From Gemmata massiliana (GTDB lineage: Bacteria; Planctomycetota; Planctomycetia; Gemmatales; Gemmataceae), in NCBI RefSeq assembly GCF_901538265.1, contig NZ_LR593886.1, forward strand, positions 7,399,738-7,463,737: a DNA stretch of 64,000 nt, read 5' to 3'. The notes beneath the pieces are model-generated. The model made no database searches. It was not told the DNA's origin and worked only from the letters and a program-made list of their open reading frames with translations. Of the stretch, positions 17,815 through 26,182 are shown one piece after another (position 1 is the stretch's first letter; every line of letters begins with the position of its first letter). The position numbers were made by a program, and so were the translations under genes.

Positions 17815-19143
17815 TCACCTTCTGTTGAACGTGCGCCCCAACGAGTAGTGAACTTCGGCCGAAGCGCGCACGACGATAGACTTGGTCAGGTAGTCGTACG
17901 TGATCGAACCCGGACCGTGGGTTTCACCGTTCCACGAGAGCGGATCAATCGATTTCCGAATTGCCGCCACAATCGCATCGGCATTGGCCGCGGTTTGCTG
18001 CGCGTTCAGGATCGGACCCCACTGGAGATCCCCGAACGGCCCAACTCCCTGGATCAAGTCACCGAGATAATACACGCGCGTGGTGAGGAGGCTCCGCGAG
18101 CGCTCCACGGTGACGATCTGAATCACTTCGTCCTTCACCACGAACGTCAGCCCTTGGGATGCGAGGATCGATCGCAGTACAGTGCGCCCGGAAAGCCCGT
18201 TCGCTTGGAGAGTTGCGCCCTTCTTGAGATCGAGTTCGAGGTCCGCGACCGACTTCTTGTCGATCAACAGATCCTGCCCGAGCATGTTCGAGAGGTCTTG
18301 CAATGCTTCCTCAAGTGGCCGTTCGCGGAAATCCACTTTGATGGGTTTGTCGAGCGCATCGATGATCTGCTTTTCCTTCGCAGTCAATTGAATGGTGCTG
18401 TTCTTCAACCGTCGCTCGCTAATTTCCTTCCAATTCTTCGGGAACTCGACATCGTTAATTGCCGGGAAAGACGACCGAGTGATGCTTTCCTGGTTTTTCA
18501 CCCACCGATCACGCAGTTCCATTTGGATGGCAATCGCGTCCTCGAGACGTATTTTCATTCCACTGTTCTGACCAAGAGCCATAACAGAAGGGTTTTTCGG
18601 GTACAGTTTTGTCAGGCGCGCGATCTCGGCTTGCGCCTCGGCAGTCCGGCCCGCGTCGTCCGCTTGTTGCACCGTTTTGAGACCCGCGACCACATCCTTG
18701 CGCTCTGCAACGGCCTTCTCTTCAAGGATTTTTTGGGCGGCCAACACTTCGGGGCTTTTCGGATCAAGTTTCATGCCGGGATTAGACGGGTTCGCAACTG
18801 GCCTTCCCTCTACTGCGGCAATCTTCGCCTCAATCGCTTTTGAAAGTCGGGTGCGGGTTTCTTCGCCAATGGATGCGTTGAGTTGAAGGTTCTGCTTTGT
18901 GCTGTTCAGGATTTCGACCGCTTTCGGTCGGTTGTAACGCGCGAGCTGTTGATCAGCGCCCTGGAAAGCACCCGCAACGACGCTTTCCGCTTCCTTCTCA
19001 GCAGCCTGCAACTTGGCCTTCGTCAACCCAGTCGTGTCGAAGGGGGGAGCGGACGGACGGGGCGGCTGCGCAGCGTGGGCCGCAACGAACAGGTTGGTGC
19101 CTGTGACGACAGCCCCAAACCAACGATACCCTTTGAAGCCCAT
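17815..19143 (-). CDS. Secreted secretin-N-domain-like protein
   Basis: 442 aa, ATG at 19143 with GGGAGG upstream. The first ~26 residues form a signal peptide ending near AAHAAQ. Residues ~30-240 are helical and Lys/Gln/Glu-rich. From ~265, IKVDFRERPLEEALQDLSNM then GQDLLIDKKSV and GLTFVVKDEVIQIVT resemble the short STN/secretin N-type domain seen in type II/IV secretion and TonB signalling proteins, with a C-terminal segment common to planctomycete homologues. No secretin pore domain follows, so it is not itself a channel. Confidence 0.65.
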   Translation of the reverse strand: MGFKGYRWFGAVVTGTNLFVAAHAAQPPRPSAPPFDTTGLTKAKLQAAEKEAESVVAGAFQGADQQLARYNRPKAVEILNSTKQNLQLNASIGEETRTRLSKAIEAKIAAVEGRPVANPSNPGMKLDPKSPEVLAAQKILEEKAVAERKDVVAGLKTVQQADDAGRTAEAQAEIARLTKLYPKNPSVMALGQNSGMKIRLEDAIAIQMELRDRWVKNQESITRSSFPAINDVEFPKNWKEISERRLKNSTIQLTAKEKQIIDALDKPIKVDFRERPLEEALQDLSNMLGQDLLIDKKSVADLELDLKKGATLQANGLSGRTVLRSILASQGLTFVVKDEVIQIVTVERSRSLLTTRVYYLGDLIQGVGPFGDLQWGPILNAQQTAANADAIVAAIRKSIDPLSWNGETHGPGSITYDYLTKSIVVRASAEVHYSLGRTFNRR

Positions 19144-19341
19144 CGTGCCGGCCCTCCCTAAAGTTCTGAACGCGAACCGACCATTGCATCCCTAAACGTA
19201 ACCGCATTATCCGGCGTTTGCCAAGTCTCCGAATTCCTTTCCATTCTTCGGCTTGCCCATTCGCGCGGCGCAATCGCGCTGCGTGGTCGGCGTTGACCAG
19301 ATTTCCCCCGCGTGGTATTTGCCACGCTGCGGAGGGTTGTC

Positions 19342-20064
19342 ATGCGCCGTCGGCGACCAATGTTTCTGGCACTCGCGATCTTGGCTGCGTTCGCAGGTCT
19401 GGCGAGCGGCGCGCTCGTCGTCACCGTGAAACGCGACCCGGCGTTTTACGCGACCACGGCGAAAAAAACGCCCGACTGGGACTCACACGAGCGGTCCACC
19501 AAGTTCCTCACCCGTGTCCTCGATCTGCAAAACGACATCCGTGCGAAGGCCGAGTGGGGTGATACGTTCACGACGGAAGAATTGAACTGCTTCTTCACAG
19601 AGAACATGGGAGCCAAAGACGGCCTTTCCGAACTGCTCCCCAAAGGGTTCCACTCACCACGAATCGCAATTGAGGACGATCACCTCAAGCTCGGGTTGCG
19701 GTACGGTGAGGGCTTCTGGAGTTCGGTCGTTTGGATGGATCTGAAGGTGTGGCTCGTAGCGGATCAGGTGAACGTCGCCGCAGTAGAAGTGTGCGCCCTC
19801 CAAGCCGGAGGGCTGCCGTTCGGTTCGCAATCGATCCTCGACAAAATCGGGGATGTGGCCCGCGAATCGAGCATTGATGTCACGTGGTATCGCAACAAGA
19901 GCAACCCGGTGGGATTGTTCCGATTTTTCGCGAAACAACCGCGCCCGACTTCGCAAGTGCTCACACTGGACGTAAAAGATGGGAAACTCACCGTCGCGGG
20001 GCGGTCGTTCCTCGACCCGGCTCCCGCCCTGCCTACGGGTGTCAACCCGCCGCCGATGCCGTGA
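19342..20064 (+). CDS. Membrane-anchored hypothetical protein
   Basis: 240 aa. ATG at 19342 is preferred, with GGAGGG 5 bases upstream, over a GTG at 19312. A basic N terminus and one hydrophobic helix (MFLALAILAAFAGLASGALV) anchor a domain of ~205 residues that contains an FTTEELNCFFTENM segment. No family recognised. It diverges from the secretin-like gene across 198 bases that must hold both promoters. Its last 23 bases overlap the 3' end of the convergent gene. Confidence 0.6.
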   Translation: MRRRRPMFLALAILAAFAGLASGALVVTVKRDPAFYATTAKKTPDWDSHERSTKFLTRVLDLQNDIRAKAEWGDTFTTEELNCFFTENMGAKDGLSELLPKGFHSPRIAIEDDHLKLGLRYGEGFWSSVVWMDLKVWLVADQVNVAAVEVCALQAGGLPFGSQSILDKIGDVARESSIDVTWYRNKSNPVGLFRFFAKQPRPTSQVLTLDVKDGKLTVAGRSFLDPAPALPTGVNPPPMP

Positions 20065-20395
20065 CTCGAAACCTCCACCCTTCTCCCACGCGCCGGACCA
20101 CGACCGAACCGGTGAGTTTCGTGCCCCGGATTTCAAGTTCCACGAGGTCCGGTCCATCGGTGGCCCAAACGCAAGTGCCAGTATCCCAACGCAACACGTG
20201 CCCGCGTCCGCTCGAGATCGGTCCCTCGTAATCGAGGTACAGCAGCCGGTGCGGGAAGTTTGGTTCCGCAGGAATATCTACCTCGGGAACGGGTTCGGCT
20301 AGCAGTCGCCAAGCACGAAGCACGTCGTCAGCTTCGACCAGGAAATCCCAGTGAGGTTCAGGCCAGTCGTGTATCAGAACGACGAACCGCACCAC
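20042..20395 (-). CDS. LigD 3'-phosphoesterase-like (DNA polymerase ligase N-terminal) protein
   Basis: 117 aa with the GTG start chosen at 20395, because VVRFVVLIHDWPEPHWDFLV then matches the usual beginning of this domain (RFVVLEHD..HWDF); the frame extends to 20464 but that part is unconserved. In bacterial NHEJ the domain trims 3' ends as part of LigD. Here it stands alone without ligase or polymerase domains, as in some archaea and planctomycetes. The conserved HD and H-W-D-F positions are present. It overlaps the convergent gene by 23 bases. Confidence 0.65.
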   Translation of the reverse strand: MVRFVVLIHDWPEPHWDFLVEADDVLRAWRLLAEPVPEVDIPAEPNFPHRLLYLDYEGPISSGRGHVLRWDTGTCVWATDGPDLVELEIRGTKLTGSVVVRRVGEGWRFRVTASAAG

Positions 20396-20469
20396 AGAAT
20401 GGCCTACGACGGGTTTGGCGAGCTTGATAGAATGCGATGCTGGAACGGCACTGCACTGAGACACGCATC

Positions 20470-20967
20470 ATGGCGAAGGGCGCCAAAAAAGACAAGAAGG
20501 CCGAAGCCGATGGCACAGTGAACGTGTGCCGGAACCGGCGCGCGCTGCACGAATACGAAATCTCCGACCGGATCGAATGCGGCATTGTACTCGTGGGCAC
20601 CGAGGTGAAGAGCCTCCGCGACGGGCACGCAAACCTCGAAGATTCCTACGCCCGCATCGATAACGACGAGGTGTTCCTGATCGGCGCAGAGATTCCCGAG
20701 TACCTGTACGGGAACCGGGCGAACCACAAGCCGAAGCGCACGCGGAAACTGCTTCTCCACCGTCGCGAAATCAACAAGTTCGCGGGTAAGGCGTCTGAGA
20801 AGGGGCTGACACTCGTTCCACTCCGCTTGTATTTCAAGGACGGTAAAGCAAAAGTAGAAATCGCGGTCGCAAAGGGTAAGCAGGCCCACGACAAGCGCCA
20901 ATCGCTCAAAGCAGCCGACGCCAAACGTGACATCGACCGTGCATTGATGTCGCGTCGGAAGAGGTAA
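20470..20967 (+). CDS. smpB: SsrA-binding protein SmpB
   Basis: 165 aa, ATG at 20470. It contains the SmpB core: NRRALHEYEISDRIECGIVL, GTEVKSLRDGHANLEDSYA, LLLHRREIN, and the basic C-terminal tail (DIDRALMSRRKR) that enters the ribosomal decoding site. SmpB delivers tmRNA to stalled ribosomes. The N terminus carries a Lys-rich extension (KGAKKDKKAEAD). No tmRNA gene is visible nearby. Confidence 0.95.
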   Translation: MAKGAKKDKKAEADGTVNVCRNRRALHEYEISDRIECGIVLVGTEVKSLRDGHANLEDSYARIDNDEVFLIGAEIPEYLYGNRANHKPKRTRKLLLHRREINKFAGKASEKGLTLVPLRLYFKDGKAKVEIAVAKGKQAHDKRQSLKAADAKRDIDRALMSRRKR

Positions 20968-20975
20968 GCGAACCG

Positions 20976-21003
20976 TGACCCTCATCCGCAAGGGTGAGGG
21001 TCA
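20976..21003 (+). terminator. Hairpin after smpB
   Basis: Nine-base perfect arms (TGACCCTCA at 20976-20984, TGAGGGTCA at 20995-21003) with a 10-base loop, starting 8 bases after the smpB stop. No T-tract, so termination strength is uncertain. Confidence 0.5.
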
Positions 21004-21063
21004 GAGAAAACAGAAACGCCCCACGAATAACAACAGGGGCACCACGGACCACGGAGGGTCGCG

Positions 21064-22077
21064 GTGCGGTTAGTCGCGCTGGTGGAATCCGAATCACACG
21101 TGTGTTGCCGGTACCGGCTCACCGCGTTCCACAGCGCGCTTATAGCAGCCGGTCACATCCTCGATTTCCAACCCCTCCCACAATCACTGTTTGGTCGCGC
21201 GGCCCTTGGTCGTGATCTCGCGTCCTACGACGCGGTTATTCTTCAGCGTAAATTGCTTCCGCGATGGGTTGTCGCGCTGTTGCGCCGGCGGGTTCGGCGT
21301 CTGATCTTCGATTTCGACGACGCGGTTTGGCTCCGCGATTCGTATTCCACAAAGGGCTTTCACGATCCCAAGCGGGCCGCGCGATTCCGAGCCACAATCC
21401 AAGCGTGCGATTTGGTGGTCGCGGGAAATGCGTACCTCGCAGAAGAAGCTCGGAAGTTCGTGCCAGCGAACCGCATCACCGTGATCCCGACCTGTGTGGA
21501 TGTCACGAAATACCACGTCCGGGAGCACACCAACCACGATTCCGCCCTTCGGTTGGTGTGGGTCGGTTCATCGAGCACACTTCAGGGTCTAGAACGGTTC
21601 GGCCCCACGCTCAGTGCAATCGGGCGCGCGGTGCCAGGCGCACGATTAAAACTCATCTGCGATCGATTTACCGAATTCCCCGACTTACCAGTCGAGCGTT
21701 GCACCTGGGTCGAAGCGACCGAAGCCGCGGAAATTGCGTCAGCGGACATCGGCATCGGTTGGGTGCCCGACGATCCGTGGAGCCGCGGGAAGTGCGCACT
21801 GAAAGTACTTCAGTATCAAGCCGCGGGCCTACCAGTGGTTGCAAACCCCGTTGGCGTACAAGCCGACTTCGTGCGCGACGGTGAAACGGGCTTCCGCGCG
21901 AACTCAACCGATGAATGGGTCCGCGCAATTCAAGCGCTGGCCGCGGATGTTGGGATGCGAAAACGACTTGGCGAAACGGCCCGGCGCGACGTGGAAACGC
22001 ACTACAGCGTCGAAGCGGGTGCCCGTTTGTGGATCGAATCGTTAGCTCGTTTGGGAACCACGCGGATGGCCGGGTAA
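21064..22077 (+). CDS. Glycosyltransferase, GT4/GT1-like
   Basis: 337 aa. GTG start at 21064 with GGAGGG 5 bases upstream. The N-terminal region lacks the usual Gly-rich loop but starts VALVESESHVCCRYRLTAFH; the C-terminal GT-B half has LVWVGSSSTLQGLERFGPTL and the E-x7-E-like KVLQYQAAGLPVVANPVG. It is followed after 29 bases by the tandem kinase, so they probably act in the same envelope pathway. Sugar and acceptor unknown. Confidence 0.8.
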   Translation: MRLVALVESESHVCCRYRLTAFHSALIAAGHILDFQPLPQSLFGRAALGRDLASYDAVILQRKLLPRWVVALLRRRVRRLIFDFDDAVWLRDSYSTKGFHDPKRAARFRATIQACDLVVAGNAYLAEEARKFVPANRITVIPTCVDVTKYHVREHTNHDSALRLVWVGSSSTLQGLERFGPTLSAIGRAVPGARLKLICDRFTEFPDLPVERCTWVEATEAAEIASADIGIGWVPDDPWSRGKCALKVLQYQAAGLPVVANPVGVQADFVRDGETGFRANSTDEWVRAIQALAADVGMRKRLGETARRDVETHYSVEAGARLWIESLARLGTTRMAG

Positions 22078-22106
22078 AGCCGCCTGCGAATCGGCAAAGG
22101 TGCTTC

Positions 22107-23945
22107 ATGTTCGGTGACGTGCTCCGCAAATTCGGCTCTCTGGTCGCAGGCGCGACCGGACCGATCGTGCGCGCACGCGACCGCGTTTGGCACCTATCAC
22201 CCGAAGGCGAAGCCCTCTTCGGCTCGGCGGGACCGTCCCTCGATGCCTGGATCGCCGACGGTTCGGCCGAAGTAGTAAAAAGCGGCCCGCACCGCACGGT
22301 GTACCGCGTTGTACTCGCGTCCGGCACGGGGTACGTGAAGCACTGCCGCATCAACGGGCCGCGGGCGTGGGCGCGCGAAGTGATACGGTCCCCAAAAGCG
22401 CGACTCGAATTCGAGAACGCTACTCGCCTGCGGGCGTTCGGCATTGGGGCGGCAATTCCACTCGCATGGGGCACGTCGGACACGCGCTGGCCGGGCCAAA
22501 GTTTCCTCATCACACACGACCTCGCCCCCGCCATTGCCTTCCCCGACTTCGTGGAGAAGCGCCCACTCGTTCCGTGCGAACGCCGTAAACTGGCGCACGC
22601 TTTAGGTGCATTCCTGGCTCGGCTCCACGAAAACGGCGTCGCACACCCGGACCCGCACCCCGGCAATCTGCTTGTGGAGTGGGGGCAAAAACGACCTACC
22701 CCCCCGTCCCCCCTCCCCGAAGGGAAGGGGGAGCTGACACGTAAAGTCTCGGGGATTGGGACCACGCACTGTGCCGGTTCGTTCTCCCCCTTCCCTTCGG
22801 GGAGAGAGGACGGGGGGGTAGGTTGCCTCTACTCCACCCCCGAATTCAGCCTCCTTGATGTCCATGCGGTCCGGTTCGGCGCTCCGTTGTCGTGGGCTGA
22901 GAGCCGCGCGAATCTGATCCGCTTCAACCGCTGGTTCCAACTGCGTGCGAGTCAAACGGACCGGCTCCGGTTTTGGCGCAGCTACTGCGAGGGGCGCAAA
23001 ACACTCCCCAATCTCGGTGCGAAGGAAGCAAAAGAACTGGAGCGCGAAACACTTGCCTCCAATCGCCGGTTCTGGGTGACGCGCACGACGCGGTACCGCG
23101 GAACGCACCGCACCATTCGCAAAATACGGTCAGGGCGAGTGCGGGGGCTGGCCGTGCGTGACCTGCCAGGTGACTTCCTCCGCGTGCTTCTGGCTGCTCC
23201 CAACGACCTGTTCACCAAGTCCGGTACGCGGTTACTCAAGCAGTGCGTGAGTTCCACGGTCGCGGAACTGGAGATGCCGACTCCCAACGGCCCGCGAACC
23301 GTCATTCTGAAGCGCGTTAACGTGCGGAGCGCCCTCGATCTGCTGAAAAATCTGTTCCGCTCGTCGGCAGTGCGGCGGTCGTGGCTGTTCGGTCACGGGT
23401 TGTGCGAACGGTGGCTCCCGACCCCGCGCCCGCTCGCCATGTTTCACGTCTACCGCGGCGGATTTCTGCCCGCGGAAGGCTATTTGCTTACCGAAAAGGT
23501 GCCACACGCGATCGGCTTGACCGAAGCCGTGAAAGCGTGTCGCGACACCCGCGTATTGCGTTCCTGGGGTGAAAAACTGGCCCGCGTGGTGCGTACCATG
23601 CACGATCGCGGCGTTTCGCACCGCGATCTGAAGGCACCCAATGTTATGCTCCAGAACGCGGCGATCGATCCCGTGAACGCGACGCCCGTGCTCATCGACC
23701 TCGTTGGCGTTCGGGCCAGCTTGAACGCGGTACCGTTCGCCCGACGAGCCAAAGAACTCGCCCGATTGAACGCGAGCTTCCTCGCAACGCCACACGTCAC
23801 GCGCACGGAGCGACTGCGGTTCCTGCGTGCGTACCTGAGCGTCGGGGAAAGGCAGTTAGGCTGGAAAACGTGGTGGAATGCGGTATCTGCGGCGACCGCA
23901 GCGAAGGTGGCGAAGAACCACCGGAGCGGGCGCGTGCTCGGATAA
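22107..23945 (+). CDS. Tandem LPS-kinase-like protein with an in-frame palindromic insert
   Basis: 612 aa, ATG at 22107. Two kinase lobes. Lobe 1 (about 40-330) has GYVKHCRI, a catalytic loop AHPDPHPGNLLV (D182, N187) and LLDVHAVRFG (D251). Lobe 2 (about 340-600) has VILKRVN, a canonical HRDLKAPNVML (H505, D507, N512) and VLIDLVG. The gap between N187 and D251 is 64 residues instead of the usual ~13-20, because a ~130-base palindromic repeat has entered the gene in frame (residues ~196-239). Lobe 2 looks active; whether lobe 1 tolerates the insert is unknown. Likely an LPS-core kinase. Confidence 0.8.
   Translation: MFGDVLRKFGSLVAGATGPIVRARDRVWHLSPEGEALFGSAGPSLDAWIADGSAEVVKSGPHRTVYRVVLASGTGYVKHCRINGPRAWAREVIRSPKARLEFENATRLRAFGIGAAIPLAWGTSDTRWPGQSFLITHDLAPAIAFPDFVEKRPLVPCERRKLAHALGAFLARLHENGVAHPDPHPGNLLVEWGQKRPTPPSPLPEGKGELTRKVSGIGTTHCAGSFSPFPSGREDGGVGCLYSTPEFSLLDVHAVRFGAPLSWAESRANLIRFNRWFQLRASQTDRLRFWRSYCEGRKTLPNLGAKEAKELERETLASNRRFWVTRTTRYRGTHRTIRKIRSGRVRGLAVRDLPGDFLRVLLAAPNDLFTKSGTRLLKQCVSSTVAELEMPTPNGPRTVILKRVNVRSALDLLKNLFRSSAVRRSWLFGHGLCERWLPTPRPLAMFHVYRGGFLPAEGYLLTEKVPHAIGLTEAVKACRDTRVLRSWGEKLARVVRTMHDRGVSHRDLKAPNVMLQNAAIDPVNATPVLIDLVGVRASLNAVPFARRAKELARLNASFLATPHVTRTERLRFLRAYLSVGERQLGWKTWWNAVSAATAAKVAKNHRSGRVLG
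22694..22823. repeat. Palindromic repeat element inside a coding sequence
   Basis: 40-base arms (22694-22733 and 22784-22823) are inverse complements with two mismatches and a 50-base spacer. The arms begin ACCTACCCCCCCGTCC and end GAAGGGAAGGGGGAG. This C/G-tract style is typical of intergenic palindromes in Gemmata-like genomes, but here it is translated within the kinase gene. It is not explained by kinase family structure. Confidence 0.85.
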
Positions 23946-24046
23946 TCGATATTGCCCGCGAAATGTGAAGAGTTGCGCGTCTCATAACCGAAGATAGTCC
24001 GGTTGTGCTCAACGCGCAGCGCTGACTGTTCCCGTGTCGCGGGGCG

Positions 24047-24982
24047 ATGTGTATGCCGTTTTCGCCGCGCTCCTCTCCGGTTGTTCGCCTCGCGGCCATC
24101 GCAGCGCTTTTCAGCGTGCTGACGGGTTGTGATGCACTGCGAACCAACCCGATGGCAGCGCCCCCGCGCTCCGAAGAGCCACCGCCACCGTCTTCTGCGC
24201 CCGCGACAAGCACACCAGTTTCGACCGCCCCGCCCGGCAAGAAACACACACGCGGCTCCTACTACGTCCTCTATCACGATTTCGAGATCGATAAGACCGA
24301 CCCGTTGTTCGCCGAACTCGATGCCCTCCCGGAGCAGGTCTTCAGCGAACTCAAGTTGCCGCCCAGCAACAGCATCGTGCAGGTCTTCCTCTTCGATACG
24401 CAGGAGCGATACGAGCGCTACATGCGTGCGAAGTACCGGAACCTGCCGCCGCGCCGTGCGTATTTCATCGCGGAACCGCGTACCGGTGGAACGGACGAAC
24501 TGAAGATCTTCACTTGGCTGGGCGACCACCTCTCCACCGATTTGCGGCACGAACTCACGCACGCCCTTTTGCGCAGCGTGCTGAAAGAAGTCCCGCTGTG
24601 GCTCGACGAGGGGCTGGCGGGGTTCTTCGAGTTGCCGCCACATCAGGATGGCGTGAACCCCCAGCACTTGGATACACTGCGGCGCGGGCCGTTTCAGCCC
24701 GATCTCGCACGGCTCGAAAAGCTGAAAGACGTCGTGGAAATGCAGAAACCGGAATACCGCGAGGCGTGGGCCTGGGTTCACCTGATGTTGCGGACCGGTC
24801 CCGGGGCGAAGAAAGTGCTGCACGACTACCTCCAGGCACTCCGCACCGACCCGAACCCCGGTCCGCTGCTCCCGAAGCTGAGCGAGGCCGTGCCCAAACC
24901 GGAACAGGCGCTCGCCGATCACCTTGCGACCGTCGAGGTACCGAAATCGCGCCCGCGGAGCCGGGCGAACGCGCCGAAGTAG
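24047..24982 (+). CDS. Lipoprotein with gluzincin-type metalloprotease motif
   Basis: 311 aa, ATG at 24047. A lipoprotein signal peptide ends at LTGC (C28), followed by a Pro/Ala/Ser linker. Residues 168-172 form a zinc-binding HELTH, and the downstream WLDEGLAGFF supplies the typical third ligand Glu of gluzincin (DUF1570 or peptidase MA-like) folds. This fits a membrane-anchored periplasmic peptidase or a relative of one; activity is inferred. It sits between two LPS-core genes, which may be coincidental. Confidence 0.7.
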   Translation: MCMPFSPRSSPVVRLAAIAALFSVLTGCDALRTNPMAAPPRSEEPPPPSSAPATSTPVSTAPPGKKHTRGSYYVLYHDFEIDKTDPLFAELDALPEQVFSELKLPPSNSIVQVFLFDTQERYERYMRAKYRNLPPRRAYFIAEPRTGGTDELKIFTWLGDHLSTDLRHELTHALLRSVLKEVPLWLDEGLAGFFELPPHQDGVNPQHLDTLRRGPFQPDLARLEKLKDVVEMQKPEYREAWAWVHLMLRTGPGAKKVLHDYLQALRTDPNPGPLLPKLSEAVPKPEQALADHLATVEVPKSRPRSRANAPK

Positions 24983-24989
24983 GAAGACG

Positions 24990-25093
24990 GAAGAACCGCA
25001 GATCACGCAGAAAACGCAGATCAGAACCGAAGATTGGTTCGGGCCAATGCGCTCTGTTTTGATCCGCGCCATCTGCGTGATCCGCGGTTCTTC
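24990..25093. repeat. 37-nt intergenic inverted repeat
   Basis: Arms 24990-25026 and 25057-25093 are inverse complements with 6 mismatches and a 30-base spacer that itself can fold (ATTGG..CCAAT). The arms contain GAAGAACCGC and GATCACGCAGA. The right arm ends 37 bases before the hldD ATG, so transcripts reading through would carry a long hairpin in the hldD leader. Confidence 0.75.
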
Positions 25094-25129
25094 CCTCGCT
25101 CTTATAAGCACCACGGAAGGAACCGCACC

Positions 25130-26113
25130 ATGATCGCCGTTACCGGCGCGGCCGGGTTCATCGGATCGAACCTCGCTCACCGACTCGCAGCCGAAGGGCA
25201 CTCGCTTCTTCTGGTCGATCACGAACTTACCGCTGCGAAAGCAGAGAACTTCGTCGGCCTGCCGCGGTTCGCGTTTAGCCGTCACGATCACTTCCTGGAC
25301 GACCTCACGGCCGGGCGTATCGAGCCGGACGCGATCTTCCACCTCGGCGCGTGTAGTTCCACTACGGAAACGAGTTGGGACTACCTCCTCCGCAACAACG
25401 TGGAATACACGCGGCACTTGTGGGAGTGGTGCGCCCAAAAGCGGAAACCGCTGTTTTATGCTTCGAGTGCTGCGACTTACGGCGACGGTTCACTCGGTTT
25501 CGACGACCACACTTCGCCCGGCGAACTGCGCCCGCTGAACCTCTACGGCAAGAGCAAGAACGATTTCGATATCTGGGCACTCGCAGAAGTCGCGGCCGAC
25601 CGCCCCGCTCCTCCGAAGTGGGCTGGGCTGAAGTTCTTCAACGTGTACGGCCCGCGCGAATCGCACAAGGGGCGCATGGCGAGCGTCGTTTACCAGACGC
25701 ACAAACAGATCAAAGCGACCGGCGAAATGAAGCTGTTTCGCTCCACCGATCCGCAGTTCAGCGACGGCGGCCAGCGCCGCGATTTCGTGTTCGTCGGCGA
25801 TTGCGTCAATCACCTGCTCTGGTTGTGGCGCAACGAAGCCCCCAACGGCGTTTATAATTCTGGTAGCGGCGAGGCCCGCACGTTCTACGATCTCGCACGC
25901 GGGGTGTTCACTGCACTCGGGTTACAGCCGCGCATCAGCTTCATTGACATGCCCCGCGACCTGGCCGGGAAGTACCAGAACTTCACCCGAGCCGAGATGC
26001 AGAAGCTACGGGGCGCCGGGTGCGACGTCCCCGCGACCGCGCTCGAAGAGGGCGTCCGCGAGACGGTGCAGTGGCTGGAACACGGCGCGACGCCGGGCCT
26101 TCGTGCTGCGTGA
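25130..26113 (+). CDS. hldD: ADP-L-glycero-D-manno-heptose 6-epimerase
   Basis: 327 aa, ATG at 25130 with GGAAGG upstream. An extended short-chain dehydrogenase fold: NAD(P) motif TGAAGFIGSNLAHRL at the N terminus, active-site Ser/Thr in YASSAATYGDGS, and the Y-x3-K pair in LYGKSKNDFD. KFFNVYGPRESHKGRMASVV is typical of HldD/RfaD. It makes the final ADP-heptose used by the heptosyltransferase at 13103. A long inverted repeat is in its leader. Confidence 0.93.
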   Translation: MIAVTGAAGFIGSNLAHRLAAEGHSLLLVDHELTAAKAENFVGLPRFAFSRHDHFLDDLTAGRIEPDAIFHLGACSSTTETSWDYLLRNNVEYTRHLWEWCAQKRKPLFYASSAATYGDGSLGFDDHTSPGELRPLNLYGKSKNDFDIWALAEVAADRPAPPKWAGLKFFNVYGPRESHKGRMASVVYQTHKQIKATGEMKLFRSTDPQFSDGGQRRDFVFVGDCVNHLLWLWRNEAPNGVYNSGSGEARTFYDLARGVFTALGLQPRISFIDMPRDLAGKYQNFTRAEMQKLRGAGCDVPATALEEGVRETVQWLEHGATPGLRAA

Positions 26114-26182
26114 AACCCGTGCGGGGCGGTCGGAATCCGCTAACCTGACAGTAGTCTCGCCTATCTCCGCCCGTGCCGTCCG

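Noticed and set aside
23480-25438. 652-codon minus-strand open frame spanning the kinase end, lipoprotein and hldD start
   Set aside because: It runs through three well-supported plus-strand genes and two intergenic regions, including an inverted repeat.
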